DNA from: an uncultured Oceanospirillaceae bacterium
Lineage (GTDB): Bacteria > Pseudomonadota > Gammaproteobacteria > Pseudomonadales > Balneatricaceae
DNA: 13,606 nucleotides
Direction of reading: 5' to 3'
Assembly (NCBI GenBank): GCA_946221045.1
Contig: CAMIIY010000015.1
Coordinates: forward strand, 1-13,606
Below are positions 1 to 7,904 of this stretch, in pieces. The notes beneath the pieces are model-generated. The model saw only the letters and a program-made list of their open reading frames with translations, was not told the origin of the DNA and did not search any database. Positions within the stretch are counted from its first letter, which is position 1. Each line of letters starts with the position of its first letter. A program made the position numbers and the translations under genes.

Positions 1-1
1 C

Positions 2-388
2 ACCTACCATGGCTGTTCCATGCCTGTTCAGCATCAGCTGGCCTCGATTGCCGCCTGGAATGATGAAACCCATGTTGAACAAAACCGTGCGTTTTACCGG
101 GAGAAATTCAAAGCGGTGATCGACATCCTGTCACCGGTCATGGACGTCCAGTACCCGGATGCCAGCTTCTATCTCTGGGCCAAAACACCGGTCGCCGATG
201 ACATCTTTGCCCGCGACCTGTTTGCCACCCAACATGTGACCGTATTGCCCGGTCGCTACCTGTCACGGGAAACCGATGGCATACTGCCCGGTGCCGGTTA
301 CGTGCGCATGGCACTGGTGGCTACGCTGGAGGAGTGTGTTGAGGGTGCACAGCGCATCCGCCGTTATGTCGAAAGCCTGCCAGCATAA
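2..388 (+). CDS. dapC: N-succinyldiaminopimelate aminotransferase DapC, C-terminal part (5' end outside window)
   Basis: DapC is the PLP-dependent aminotransferase of the succinylase branch of diaminopimelate/lysine synthesis; it converts N-succinyl-2-amino-6-ketopimelate to N-succinyl-LL-diaminopimelate in the cytoplasm. The frame is open from base 2 to the TAA at 386-388 and gives 128 residues, about the last third of a family of roughly 400. The first visible residues (TYHGCSMPVQ, then ASIAAWNDE) and the later DASFYLWAKTP, VLPGRYLSRE and GYVRMAL segments match the conserved C-terminal half of class I/II aminotransferases of the DapC type. The PLP-lysine lies upstream of the window. An internal ATG at base 20 is not the real start, because the similarity begins before it. 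The next gene's ribosome site (AAGGA) overlaps this stop codon, so the two genes are probably co-transcribed. The dapD and dapE neighbours support the assignment over a generic aminotransferase. Confidence 0.9.
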   Translation, partial: TYHGCSMPVQHQLASIAAWNDETHVEQNRAFYREKFKAVIDILSPVMDVQYPDASFYLWAKTPVADDIFARDLFATQHVTVLPGRYLSRETDGILPGAGYVRMALVATLEECVEGAQRIRRYVESLPA

Positions 389-398
389 GGACCTGAAG

Positions 399-743
399 AT
401 GATTACCCTGTATGGCATCTGCAATTGCGATACCGTCAAAAAAGCCAAAAAATGGCTGGATGAACATCAGCTCGACTACCGTTTCCATGACTTCAGAAAA
501 GACGGGCTGGACGCTGAACTGCTGCATAGCTGGTGTGAACAGTTGAGCTGGGAAACACTGCTGAACAAACGCGGTACCACCTGGCGGCAGCAGCCAGATG
601 AGGTCAAAGCGAATGTAGATGCTGCCAATGTTGAAGCCCTGCTGCTGGCGCAGCCGGCAATGATTAAACGCCCGGTACTGGTTCAAAATGATTCGGTCCG
701 GGTCGGCTTTAAAGCCGATGAGTATGCAGCACAGCTGCTATAA
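399..743 (+). CDS. yffB: ArsC/Spx-family thioredoxin-fold reductase, YffB-like
   Basis: A 114-residue protein of the ArsC/Spx superfamily, closest to YffB, a small cytoplasmic thioredoxin-fold protein proposed to be a glutathione-dependent thiol reductase of unclear physiological role. Visible signatures are the N-terminal MITLYGICNCDT loop with the conserved cysteine at residue 10, the HDFRKDGLD segment (30-38), RGTTWR (58-63) and MIKRPVL (88-94), which contains the family's cis-proline region. The ATG at 399 is chosen because AAGGA lies about 8 bases upstream and the thioredoxin fold starts right at this Met; an earlier in-frame ATG at 276 would put over 40 unrelated residues inside dapC. 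Unusually, residue 8 is also Cys, giving C-x-C, where the E. coli and Pseudomonas proteins as I recall them have Lys (GIKNC or GIKAC). It sits between dapC and dapD, an arrangement common in gammaproteobacteria. True arsenate reductase activity is unlikely. Confidence 0.9.
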   Translation: MITLYGICNCDTVKKAKKWLDEHQLDYRFHDFRKDGLDAELLHSWCEQLSWETLLNKRGTTWRQQPDEVKANVDAANVEALLLAQPAMIKRPVLVQNDSVRVGFKADEYAAQLL

Positions 744-786
744 CACTGTTATACAGAATAATTCATAACGATTACTGGAGAGAAAC

Positions 787-3034
<2,248 letters not shown>

Positions 3035-3035
3035 A

Positions 3036-3866
3036 ATGCAACTGAGCTGCCCCGTCTGTCAGGCTGAGCTGCTGGGAGATAACCGGCAGTTACGCTGTGC
3101 TCAGGGACATAGCTTTGATGCGGCCCGCCAAGGGTACTTCAATCTGCTGCTGGTGCAGCGCAAACGCAGCCGTGATCCCGGTGACAACCCGGACATGGTA
3201 CAGGCACGTCGACAGTTTCTCTGTCGGCAGCATTATCAGCCCCTGTCCGATGCCATCAACCAGCTAAGCCACACCCTGCTGAGTGAAGCAACTGACCCCA
3301 AAATCCTGGATGTGGGTTGTGGCGAAGGCTACTACACAGCCCGCCTGCGTGAGCACTTGCTGACTCTGGGACACACACCTGACATGGCCGGGCTGGACAT
3401 TTCAAAACATGCCATTAAAGCGGCTACCCAACGCAGCCGCGATATTCAGTGGCTGGTTGCATCGGCGGCTGAAATGCCATTACCCGCATACCAGCTGGAC
3501 CTGGCGCTGCTACTGTTCAGCCGGATTTTACCCGCCCCACTTGCACAGGTACTTAAACCCGGCGGCCAATTGCTGATCGCCTGGCCGGGGCAGGATCATC
3601 TGCGTCAGCTGCGTGAACGCATTTATACTGAAGTTCATGACACGGTACTGGATGTAGCCGGACTGCTTGAGCCCCACTTCTCGCAATCTGAGATTAAAAC
3701 GGTTCGATATGATTTCACCCTCACCGGCGCCGATGCGATTGGTGAACTGCTGGCGATGACACCCCATGGTCAGCGCCTTAAAAATGAGGCCCGTGAGCGT
3801 ATTCTGAATCTCAGCAGCCTGACCCTGACACTGGATGTCAATCTGGGCGTATTTCAGCGCGTATGA
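3036..3866 (+). CDS. rlmA: 23S rRNA (guanine-N1)-methyltransferase RlmA
   Basis: Methylates N1 of G745 (E. coli numbering) in helix 35 of 23S rRNA using S-adenosylmethionine. The 276-residue protein opens with a zinc finger (Cys5, Cys8, Cys21, His25: CPVC, then C-x3-H), followed by the diagnostic GYFNLLLVQ and KRSRDPGDN segments at 33-51. The SAM-binding motif I ILDVGCGEGYY spans 90-100, and motif IV/post-motif LKPGGQLLIAWP spans about 173-184. This layout distinguishes RlmA from generic class I methyltransferases, and the N-terminal half closely resembles the E. coli protein. The alternative RlmA(II)/TlrB type of Gram-positives (G748) is less likely in this host. The start lies 1 bp after dapE with no good ribosome site, which suggests translational coupling. 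The stop overlaps the next start by 4 bp. Confidence 0.94.
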   Translation: MQLSCPVCQAELLGDNRQLRCAQGHSFDAARQGYFNLLLVQRKRSRDPGDNPDMVQARRQFLCRQHYQPLSDAINQLSHTLLSEATDPKILDVGCGEGYYTARLREHLLTLGHTPDMAGLDISKHAIKAATQRSRDIQWLVASAAEMPLPAYQLDLALLLFSRILPAPLAQVLKPGGQLLIAWPGQDHLRQLRERIYTEVHDTVLDVAGLLEPHFSQSEIKTVRYDFTLTGADAIGELLAMTPHGQRLKNEARERILNLSSLTLTLDVNLGVFQRV

Positions 3867-4150
3867 GTAACCAACGCTGGCAGCGCTGGCTGCAAAACCG
3901 CGCCCAGAACCCGCGTCATAATCTGGCCCTGCTCGGCATCGGTTTTGCCATTTTTGCATTGGGTATGACCGCGCTGGTCGTGGCCGAGTTTCTATTGGCC
4001 AGCTCCCTCAGTCAGGAGTTGATCGCACTGCTTGGCTTGATCATGGCAGCCATCGGCAGCATACTGGCGGCCATTGGCTACCTCAGCCTGAGTGTGCTGC
4101 GCCTCCTTCATTTTCTGAGTGATAAAGATGACCGACACCCGCCATCCTGA
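3863..4150 (+). CDS. Small two-helix inner-membrane protein, function unknown
   Basis: A 95-residue protein I do not recognise. A basic N-terminus (RWQRWLQNRAQNPRHN, residues 5-20) precedes a hydrophobic helix at about 21-47 and a second at about 53-82, rich in Ala, Leu, Ile and Gly. A short charged tail follows (SDKDDRHPPS). By the positive-inside rule both termini probably face the cytoplasm. The start overlaps the rlmA stop in an ATGA junction, and the end overlaps the next gene by 23 bp, so it is likely translationally coupled within the dapE-rlmA transcript. The overlaps and coherent membrane topology argue for a real gene. Nothing in the sequence gives a biochemical role. Confidence 0.72.
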   Translation: MSNQRWQRWLQNRAQNPRHNLALLGIGFAIFALGMTALVVAEFLLASSLSQELIALLGLIMAAIGSILAAIGYLSLSVLRLLHFLSDKDDRHPPS

Positions 4151-4514
4151 TATCGAGATCTATATCAAAAACTGCGCTTTGCAACAGATTGTTGACTGGC
4201 TGGAAGCCCACTGTGAGCAGTTACTGATCGGCAAAAAAACAGGCGATATCAATCATTACACCGCCGTTTTCACAACGGGTAAGGTGCCGGTACTGATCCA
4301 TGAAAAAGTGGTTGGCAAAGCCTGGAGCAGTGTCTGGTTTGATGGCGACTGCACCCCATGGCAGACAGATCTGGACTGCGCCCGGGCAGCCGCTGCCGCG
4401 CTTAACACCCAGATCCGCTGCATTGCCAGTGGCTGGCAGGAAGGCGATGATCCGGATGAGTGGTGGAAAGTTGAAAACGGTGAAACGTCACAAATACAGT
4501 GGCACACCCAGTAA
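4128..4514 (+). CDS. Conserved-looking hypothetical protein, 128 residues, soluble
   Basis: A soluble, acidic protein of 128 residues, unrecognised. It opens with HPDIEIYIKNCALQQIVDWLEAH, continues with a likely beta-rich middle (HYTAVFTTGKVPVLIHEK, 43-60; AWSSVWFDGD, 65-74) and ends in an acidic Trp-rich stretch (SGWQEGDDPDEWWKVENGE, 101-119). It has no signal peptide, membrane segment or catalytic motif that I can name. The ATG at 4128 is preferred to the in-frame GTG at 4119, because the latter adds only three residues and neither has a strong ribosome site. The 5' end overlaps the preceding membrane-protein gene by 23 bp, so it is probably coupled to it. I have a faint memory of similar proteins near rlmA in pseudomonads but cannot confirm it. 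The gene converges on the next one with a 12-bp gap. Confidence 0.75.
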   Translation: MTDTRHPDIEIYIKNCALQQIVDWLEAHCEQLLIGKKTGDINHYTAVFTTGKVPVLIHEKVVGKAWSSVWFDGDCTPWQTDLDCARAAAAALNTQIRCIASGWQEGDDPDEWWKVENGETSQIQWHTQ

Positions 4515-4526
4515 CTCACTGACGCC

Positions 4527-4970
4527 TCAGGCAGCCGCCACCAGACGCTGGCGTGAGGTTTCAACCTCAGCTGTCATGAGTTTGCCCGCTTGTAACAAAG
4601 CCTCACCGGACTGTGCACGCAGGGTCTGTAAACGGGGAACCGGACGTTCTGCTACAGCAGACAGGTAGCTGTTCAGATACGCAAAATCTCCATCCCGGCC
4701 CAGATGTACCGCCTGATTGAAACGCTCTGCCACTGCGGAGGTATAAAGTTCATCCTCCACCGGATACACATAGGTCTGGGGCGGTAACTGAAACTCTGTG
4801 CCCGCCGCATCGGCCTGCCCAACCCCGGCAGGGCGCATCATCGACTGATTTGAGGCGATCATACTCAACAGCATAAAAAAGCGGGCACCGTTACCGCTCT
4901 GGACGGCCGGTCCAAGATCGACAGTAAACCCGTCGATACGCTGTTGTATCTGTTCTGTTGTTATCGCCAC
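4527..4970 (-). CDS. Hypothetical protein, 147 residues, mostly helical
   Basis: An unrecognised cytoplasmic protein predicted to be largely alpha-helical. Notable stretches are an N-terminal helix (TTEQIQQRIDGF), the AVQSGNGARFFMLLSMIASNQSMM segment (22-45), a Pro/Tyr-rich linker (QLPPQTYVYPVEDELY, 61-76) and a helical C-terminal half with YLNSYLSAVAERPVPRLQTL and a final AEVETSRQRLVAAA. There is no signal peptide or membrane helix. The start used is GTG at 4968-4970; no clear ribosome site precedes it, so the true start is uncertain, although no good in-frame ATG exists before the conserved-looking Phe/Met cluster. It lies 99 bp downstream of greB on the same strand, possibly in the same transcript. 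The family is unknown to me. Confidence 0.62.
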   Translation of the reverse strand: MAITTEQIQQRIDGFTVDLGPAVQSGNGARFFMLLSMIASNQSMMRPAGVGQADAAGTEFQLPPQTYVYPVEDELYTSAVAERFNQAVHLGRDGDFAYLNSYLSAVAERPVPRLQTLRAQSGEALLQAGKLMTAEVETSRQRLVAAA

Positions 4971-5069
4971 AATTGATTTCGCACGCTGAGATCAGGAACG
5001 GTTGCAAACCGATTACAAGCGTATCGGCAAAAATCGCTCAGGCTTGACGTTCAGGGGGACAGGAGAAGG

Positions 5070-5543
5070 TTATTTGGGGTAGATAATCTCATTGACGACC
5101 CAGTACATCTCGCCTTTGGGTGTGCGAACCAGCACCTCATCACCCACCTCTTTTTTGAGCAGCGCCCGGGCCATGGGGGAGTCAATCGAGATATAGTCTT
5201 TACGGTCAAAAATTTCATCATAACCGGCTATCCGGAAGCGCCGTGACTCACCTTCTTCATTTTCCACTTCAACCCAGGCACCAAAAAACACCCGCCCTTC
5301 CTGCTCTGGAGCGTAATCAACAATCTTCAGTTGATCGAGACACTTACGCAGGTAACGAATGCGCCGGTCAATTTCACGCAGCCGTTTTTTGTTGTACTGG
5401 TAATCCGCATTTTCACTGCGATCTCCCAGGCTCGCCGCCCAGGTAACTTTCTGGGTCACGTCCGGGCGCTCGGTGCGCCAGAGGTGGTCCAGCTCAGACC
5501 GAAGCTGTTCATAGCCATCGCGGGTTATCAGATTGGTTTTCAT
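5070..5543 (-). CDS. greB: Transcript cleavage factor GreB
   Basis: GreB binds the secondary channel of RNA polymerase and stimulates cleavage of backtracked RNA, including long extrusions, to rescue arrested complexes. The 157-residue protein starts MKTNLITRDGYE, and its N-terminal coiled coil (about 1-75) carries the ASLGDRSENADYQY tip with the catalytic acidic pair Asp41 and Glu44. The KKRLREIDRRIRYL helix follows. The C-terminal FKBP-like domain contains EGRVFFGAWVEVE, GYDEIFDRKDYISIDSPMARALL and GDEV. The VFFGAWVEVE and DEIF...KDYISIDSPMA signatures separate GreB from GreA. The ATG at 5541-5543 matches the family's usual N-terminus, but the upstream ribosome site is weak. A short open frame ends only 6 bases upstream, so coupling is possible. 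Confidence 0.96.
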   Translation of the reverse strand: MKTNLITRDGYEQLRSELDHLWRTERPDVTQKVTWAASLGDRSENADYQYNKKRLREIDRRIRYLRKCLDQLKIVDYAPEQEGRVFFGAWVEVENEEGESRRFRIAGYDEIFDRKDYISIDSPMARALLKKEVGDEVLVRTPKGEMYWVVNEIIYPK

Positions 5544-5746
5544 TGGGACTCACTGCTGCAACTGATCAAAAGCACGTTCTGCCTGAATACCGGCGGCATG
5601 CAGGTCCACGCAGGCGCATCTTAGCAAAGGTTGCGGTATTAAGCGGCATACCCAGCAGGAAAATTCGGGCCTGAACGCAGACCCGGTTCAACTCATCCTG
5701 CAAGGTCGCAAGCAATTCCAGTGCGCTGTAGCGGACGACTCAGACG
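5544..5746 (-). other. 203-bp stretch between the PQQ-type dehydrogenase and greB, no assignable gene
   Basis: This interval holds no recognisable gene. On the minus strand one frame stays open for nearly 60 codons after the dehydrogenase stop, and a second frame runs into a TGA at 5550-5552, 6 bases before the greB ATG. The second frame could encode a 19-residue leader from GTG at 5607-5609 (VDLHAAGIQAERAFDQLQQ). It may be a greB leader, a decayed gene or simple chance. A possible extended -10 element lies inside. No terminator is obvious for the dehydrogenase gene. Confidence 0.4.
5618..5626 (-). promoter_or_regulatory. Possible extended -10 promoter for greB
   Basis: On the minus strand TGC-TAAGAT matches the extended -10 pattern TGn-TAnnnT. 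Transcription would start near 5611 and give a leader of roughly 70 bases before greB. No good -35 hexamer lies at the right distance, so this is only a weak call. Confidence 0.3.
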
Positions 5747-7540
5747 TCAGGGCTTGGGCAGTGCAAACACAACTAATGCGCCGCCACGACGGAACCCGAA
5801 CAGTGAATTACCCCCGGCGGCGACTGCTACATATTGCACCCCATCCACCTCGTAGCTGATGGGTGGAGCATTGACACCGGCACCGCATTGAAAGCGCCAG
5901 AGTTTATCTCCCGTATCACTGTCGAAGGCGTTCAGATAGCCATCTCCCTCTCCCATAAACACCAGACCACCCGCCGTTGCCAGCACCCCGCCCACCAGCG
6001 GTTTTTCGGTTTTATGTTGCCAGCGTATCTTGCCCTTCTCCCGGGTAGAGATGGCGGTCAGTGTTCCCCAGTTAGGTTCATCAATGGGTTTCAGTTCCGT
6101 GTAGCGAATCGGTTTACCATCGCGGCCCGTCACCAGATCTTTGACCACATAACGAATCGGAATATGTGACGCTGCCACATATGCCAGCCCGGACGCCGGA
6201 TTCAATGCGACCGGTGACCAGTTTGCTCCCCCCACAGCACCGGGCGTCACCCGGGTTCCCTCTGCGGTTGGCGGGGCAAACAGGTTCTCCTGGGGCACAA
6301 AGGCATCGGACTTGAACAGCAACTCACCGGTATGCCGGTTATGCACATAAAACCAGCCGGTTTTCGAGGCCTGGCCCACCGCTTCTACAACACCCTGTTC
6401 TGTTTCAAGCTCGAACAGAACCGGCGGGCTGGCCACATCATATCCCCACAGATCGTGCGGCACCTGCTGGTAGTACCATTTAAGTTTGCCCGTATCGAGA
6501 TCCAGCGCCGCCAGCGACATGGTGTACAGGTTATCGCCGGGACGGGAGCTGTCATCCATCTGCGGTGAAGGGTTACCAATCCCCACATAAAGGGTTCGGG
6601 TGCGACGGTCATAGGCGGGGGTGGTCCAGGCGGAACCACCACCGTGTTTGGCCGCCTCAGGGTACCGGGCCAGGGCTGCTTTTTCGGCGGCAATATCACG
6701 GGGCAGTATAATTCCGTCCGGGGTGGTGGTACTGAAAGCCCCCTCCCAGCCCTGATCAGGTACCGTATCAAACTGCCACAGGCGCTTACCCGTCTGTGCA
6801 TCAAACGCGGCATAAAAACCGGGGCGACCATAGCTGCCGGCAAAACCGACCACTGCGCCTACCGGAGCCCCTTCGGTTTCCGCTTCCAGATGCAGACCAT
6901 AACCTACCCCTGTAATCCCGATAATCACTTTGCCATCCACCACCTGAGGTGCCATGTTCACACCCACACCCGTGGTACCTGTCGCCGCCTGCCCCGCCAT
7001 ACTGTTTGCCGCATCCAGCTGGCCGACTGCTTCGGTTGGGCCGCTATCAACAGCTACAGGGATATCCCATACCGGCTCACCATTTTTAGCATCAAGCGCA
7101 ATCAGGCGGGCATCTACGGTACCGATAAACACTTTGCCATAGGCAACGGCAACACCCCGGCTGGCCGGGCCACAACACATTTTTTTAGTCCTGCGCTCAT
7201 GTTCATAACGCCAGCGTTCTTCACCTGTCACTGCATCCAGGGCCACCACATGATCAAATGGCAGGGACAGATAGATCACACCATCCACCACCAGAGGGGT
7301 TGCCTGAAATGAAGCAGGAATACCGGTTTGATAGATCCAGCGCGGTACCAGTTTATCCACCGTGCTGCGGTTAATATCGGTCAGTGGCGAAAAGCGTTGC
7401 TGCTGATAATCACGCCCATACGCCAGCCAGTTAGCCTTATCCGCTTCAGCCGCCAGCAAGCGAGCGTCATCGACCCCCGCCGCATTGACCTGCGTTACCA
7501 GCAGTAGCCATAACAAACAAAGTCCGGTTTTTATATTCAT
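5747..7540 (-). CDS. Periplasmic PQQ-dependent dehydrogenase-like beta-propeller (alcohol dehydrogenase class, no cytochrome domain)
   Basis: A 597-residue secreted propeller of the quinoprotein alcohol dehydrogenase family. Such enzymes use PQQ to oxidise alcohols, sugars or polyols in the periplasm and pass electrons to cytochromes or quinone. The signal peptide is residues 1-20 (hydrophobic 6-17, cleavage after VNA). Repeats of the tryptophan-docking type recur (ALDAVTGEERW, ALDAKNGEPVW, AFDAQTGKRLW, ALDLDTGKLKW, AFDSDTGDKLWRF). The vicinal disulfide pair is Cys122-Cys123, and GNPSP holds the metal-ligand Asn323. The HDLWGYDVASP block (362-371) has Gly366 where related enzymes have the catalytic Asp, and GSYGRPG has Ser236 where the metal-ligand Glu is expected. 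It could be a divergent quinoprotein with shifted ligands or a non-catalytic propeller. It has no C-terminal cytochrome c domain, and no partner cytochrome or pqq genes are nearby. AGAGGT lies 5 bases before the ATG. Confidence 0.85.
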   Translation of the reverse strand: MNIKTGLCLLWLLLVTQVNAAGVDDARLLAAEADKANWLAYGRDYQQQRFSPLTDINRSTVDKLVPRWIYQTGIPASFQATPLVVDGVIYLSLPFDHVVALDAVTGEERWRYEHERRTKKMCCGPASRGVAVAYGKVFIGTVDARLIALDAKNGEPVWDIPVAVDSGPTEAVGQLDAANSMAGQAATGTTGVGVNMAPQVVDGKVIIGITGVGYGLHLEAETEGAPVGAVVGFAGSYGRPGFYAAFDAQTGKRLWQFDTVPDQGWEGAFSTTTPDGIILPRDIAAEKAALARYPEAAKHGGGSAWTTPAYDRRTRTLYVGIGNPSPQMDDSSRPGDNLYTMSLAALDLDTGKLKWYYQQVPHDLWGYDVASPPVLFELETEQGVVEAVGQASKTGWFYVHNRHTGELLFKSDAFVPQENLFAPPTAEGTRVTPGAVGGANWSPVALNPASGLAYVAASHIPIRYVVKDLVTGRDGKPIRYTELKPIDEPNWGTLTAISTREKGKIRWQHKTEKPLVGGVLATAGGLVFMGEGDGYLNAFDSDTGDKLWRFQCGAGVNAPPISYEVDGVQYVAVAAGGNSLFGFRRGGALVVFALPKP

Positions 7541-7904
7541 GTTGCACCTCTACTCAGCCTGATTGCGCGCATTTGCCAAGTCTGCCCGGTAGCACTGCGC
7601 TTAAGCTTGATCTTTAGACTGCAAAGGTCGGGCCAGACAACCCGTCTGAAACAGCAGCCAGAGCGCATAACAAATCCCGGTTCAATGAATAAAAATAAAT
7701 ATATTAAAACAATGACTTGGCACAACTTATGCGCAGTTCAAAATAACCGAAGCAACATTAATTCGTTATTATAGGCGCGCACCTTGCCTGTCGCATTGAT
7801 GAAACAGACTGACGCAAATACTGCTCAATTTTTTTGTTGCGACTCACCACAATGCAACGTCTATTGCTAGGCTTAGTAAGCGGCAGGACAGAAAGGATCA
7901 AACA
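7541..7904. other. Divergent regulatory region between the dehydrogenase and the HD-GYP gene
   Basis: This 364-bp intergenic region separates two divergent genes. It contains the dehydrogenase ribosome site near 7546-7551 on the minus strand, a small AGAC/GTCT hairpin near 7635-7648, an A/T-rich tract at about 7683-7715, a sigma-54-type element at 7717-7733 and the HD-GYP ribosome site AAAGGA near 7892-7897. A weak sigma-70-like pair (TTGCGA, 17 bases, TCTATT) lies around 7838-7866 on the plus strand. An 8-bp inverted repeat GCGCATAA/TTATGCGC (7663-7670 and 7727-7734) frames the A/T tract. I find no convincing promoter for the dehydrogenase and no small gene. Confidence 0.6.
7717..7733 (+). 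promoter_or_regulatory. Candidate sigma-54 (RpoN) promoter
   Basis: TGGCAC-N5-ATGC, with the -24 GG at 7719-7720 and the -12 GC at 7731-7732 separated by exactly 10 bases. It differs from the TGGCAC-N5-TTGC consensus at one position. An A/T-rich tract directly upstream (about 7683-7715) could bind IHF, which often bends DNA at such promoters. Transcription would start near 7744 and run into the HD-GYP gene with a leader of about 160 bases. An enhancer-binding activator would be required; none is encoded in the window. Confidence 0.6.

Noticed and set aside
746..756. CTGTTATACAG palindrome before dapD, resembling a LexA half-site pair
   Set aside because: The spacing is too short for the CTGT-N8-ACAG SOS box, and dapD is not an expected SOS gene.
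6644..7312. Plus-strand open frame of 222 codons opposite the PQQ-type dehydrogenase
   Set aside because: It is antisense to conserved propeller repeats. The His/Thr/Arg-rich product resembles no protein and no ribosome site is seen.
7555..7590. Minus-strand TTGGCAAATGCGCGC as a second sigma-54 site for the dehydrogenase
   Set aside because: GG and GC are 9 rather than 10 bases apart, which normally abolishes RpoN binding.
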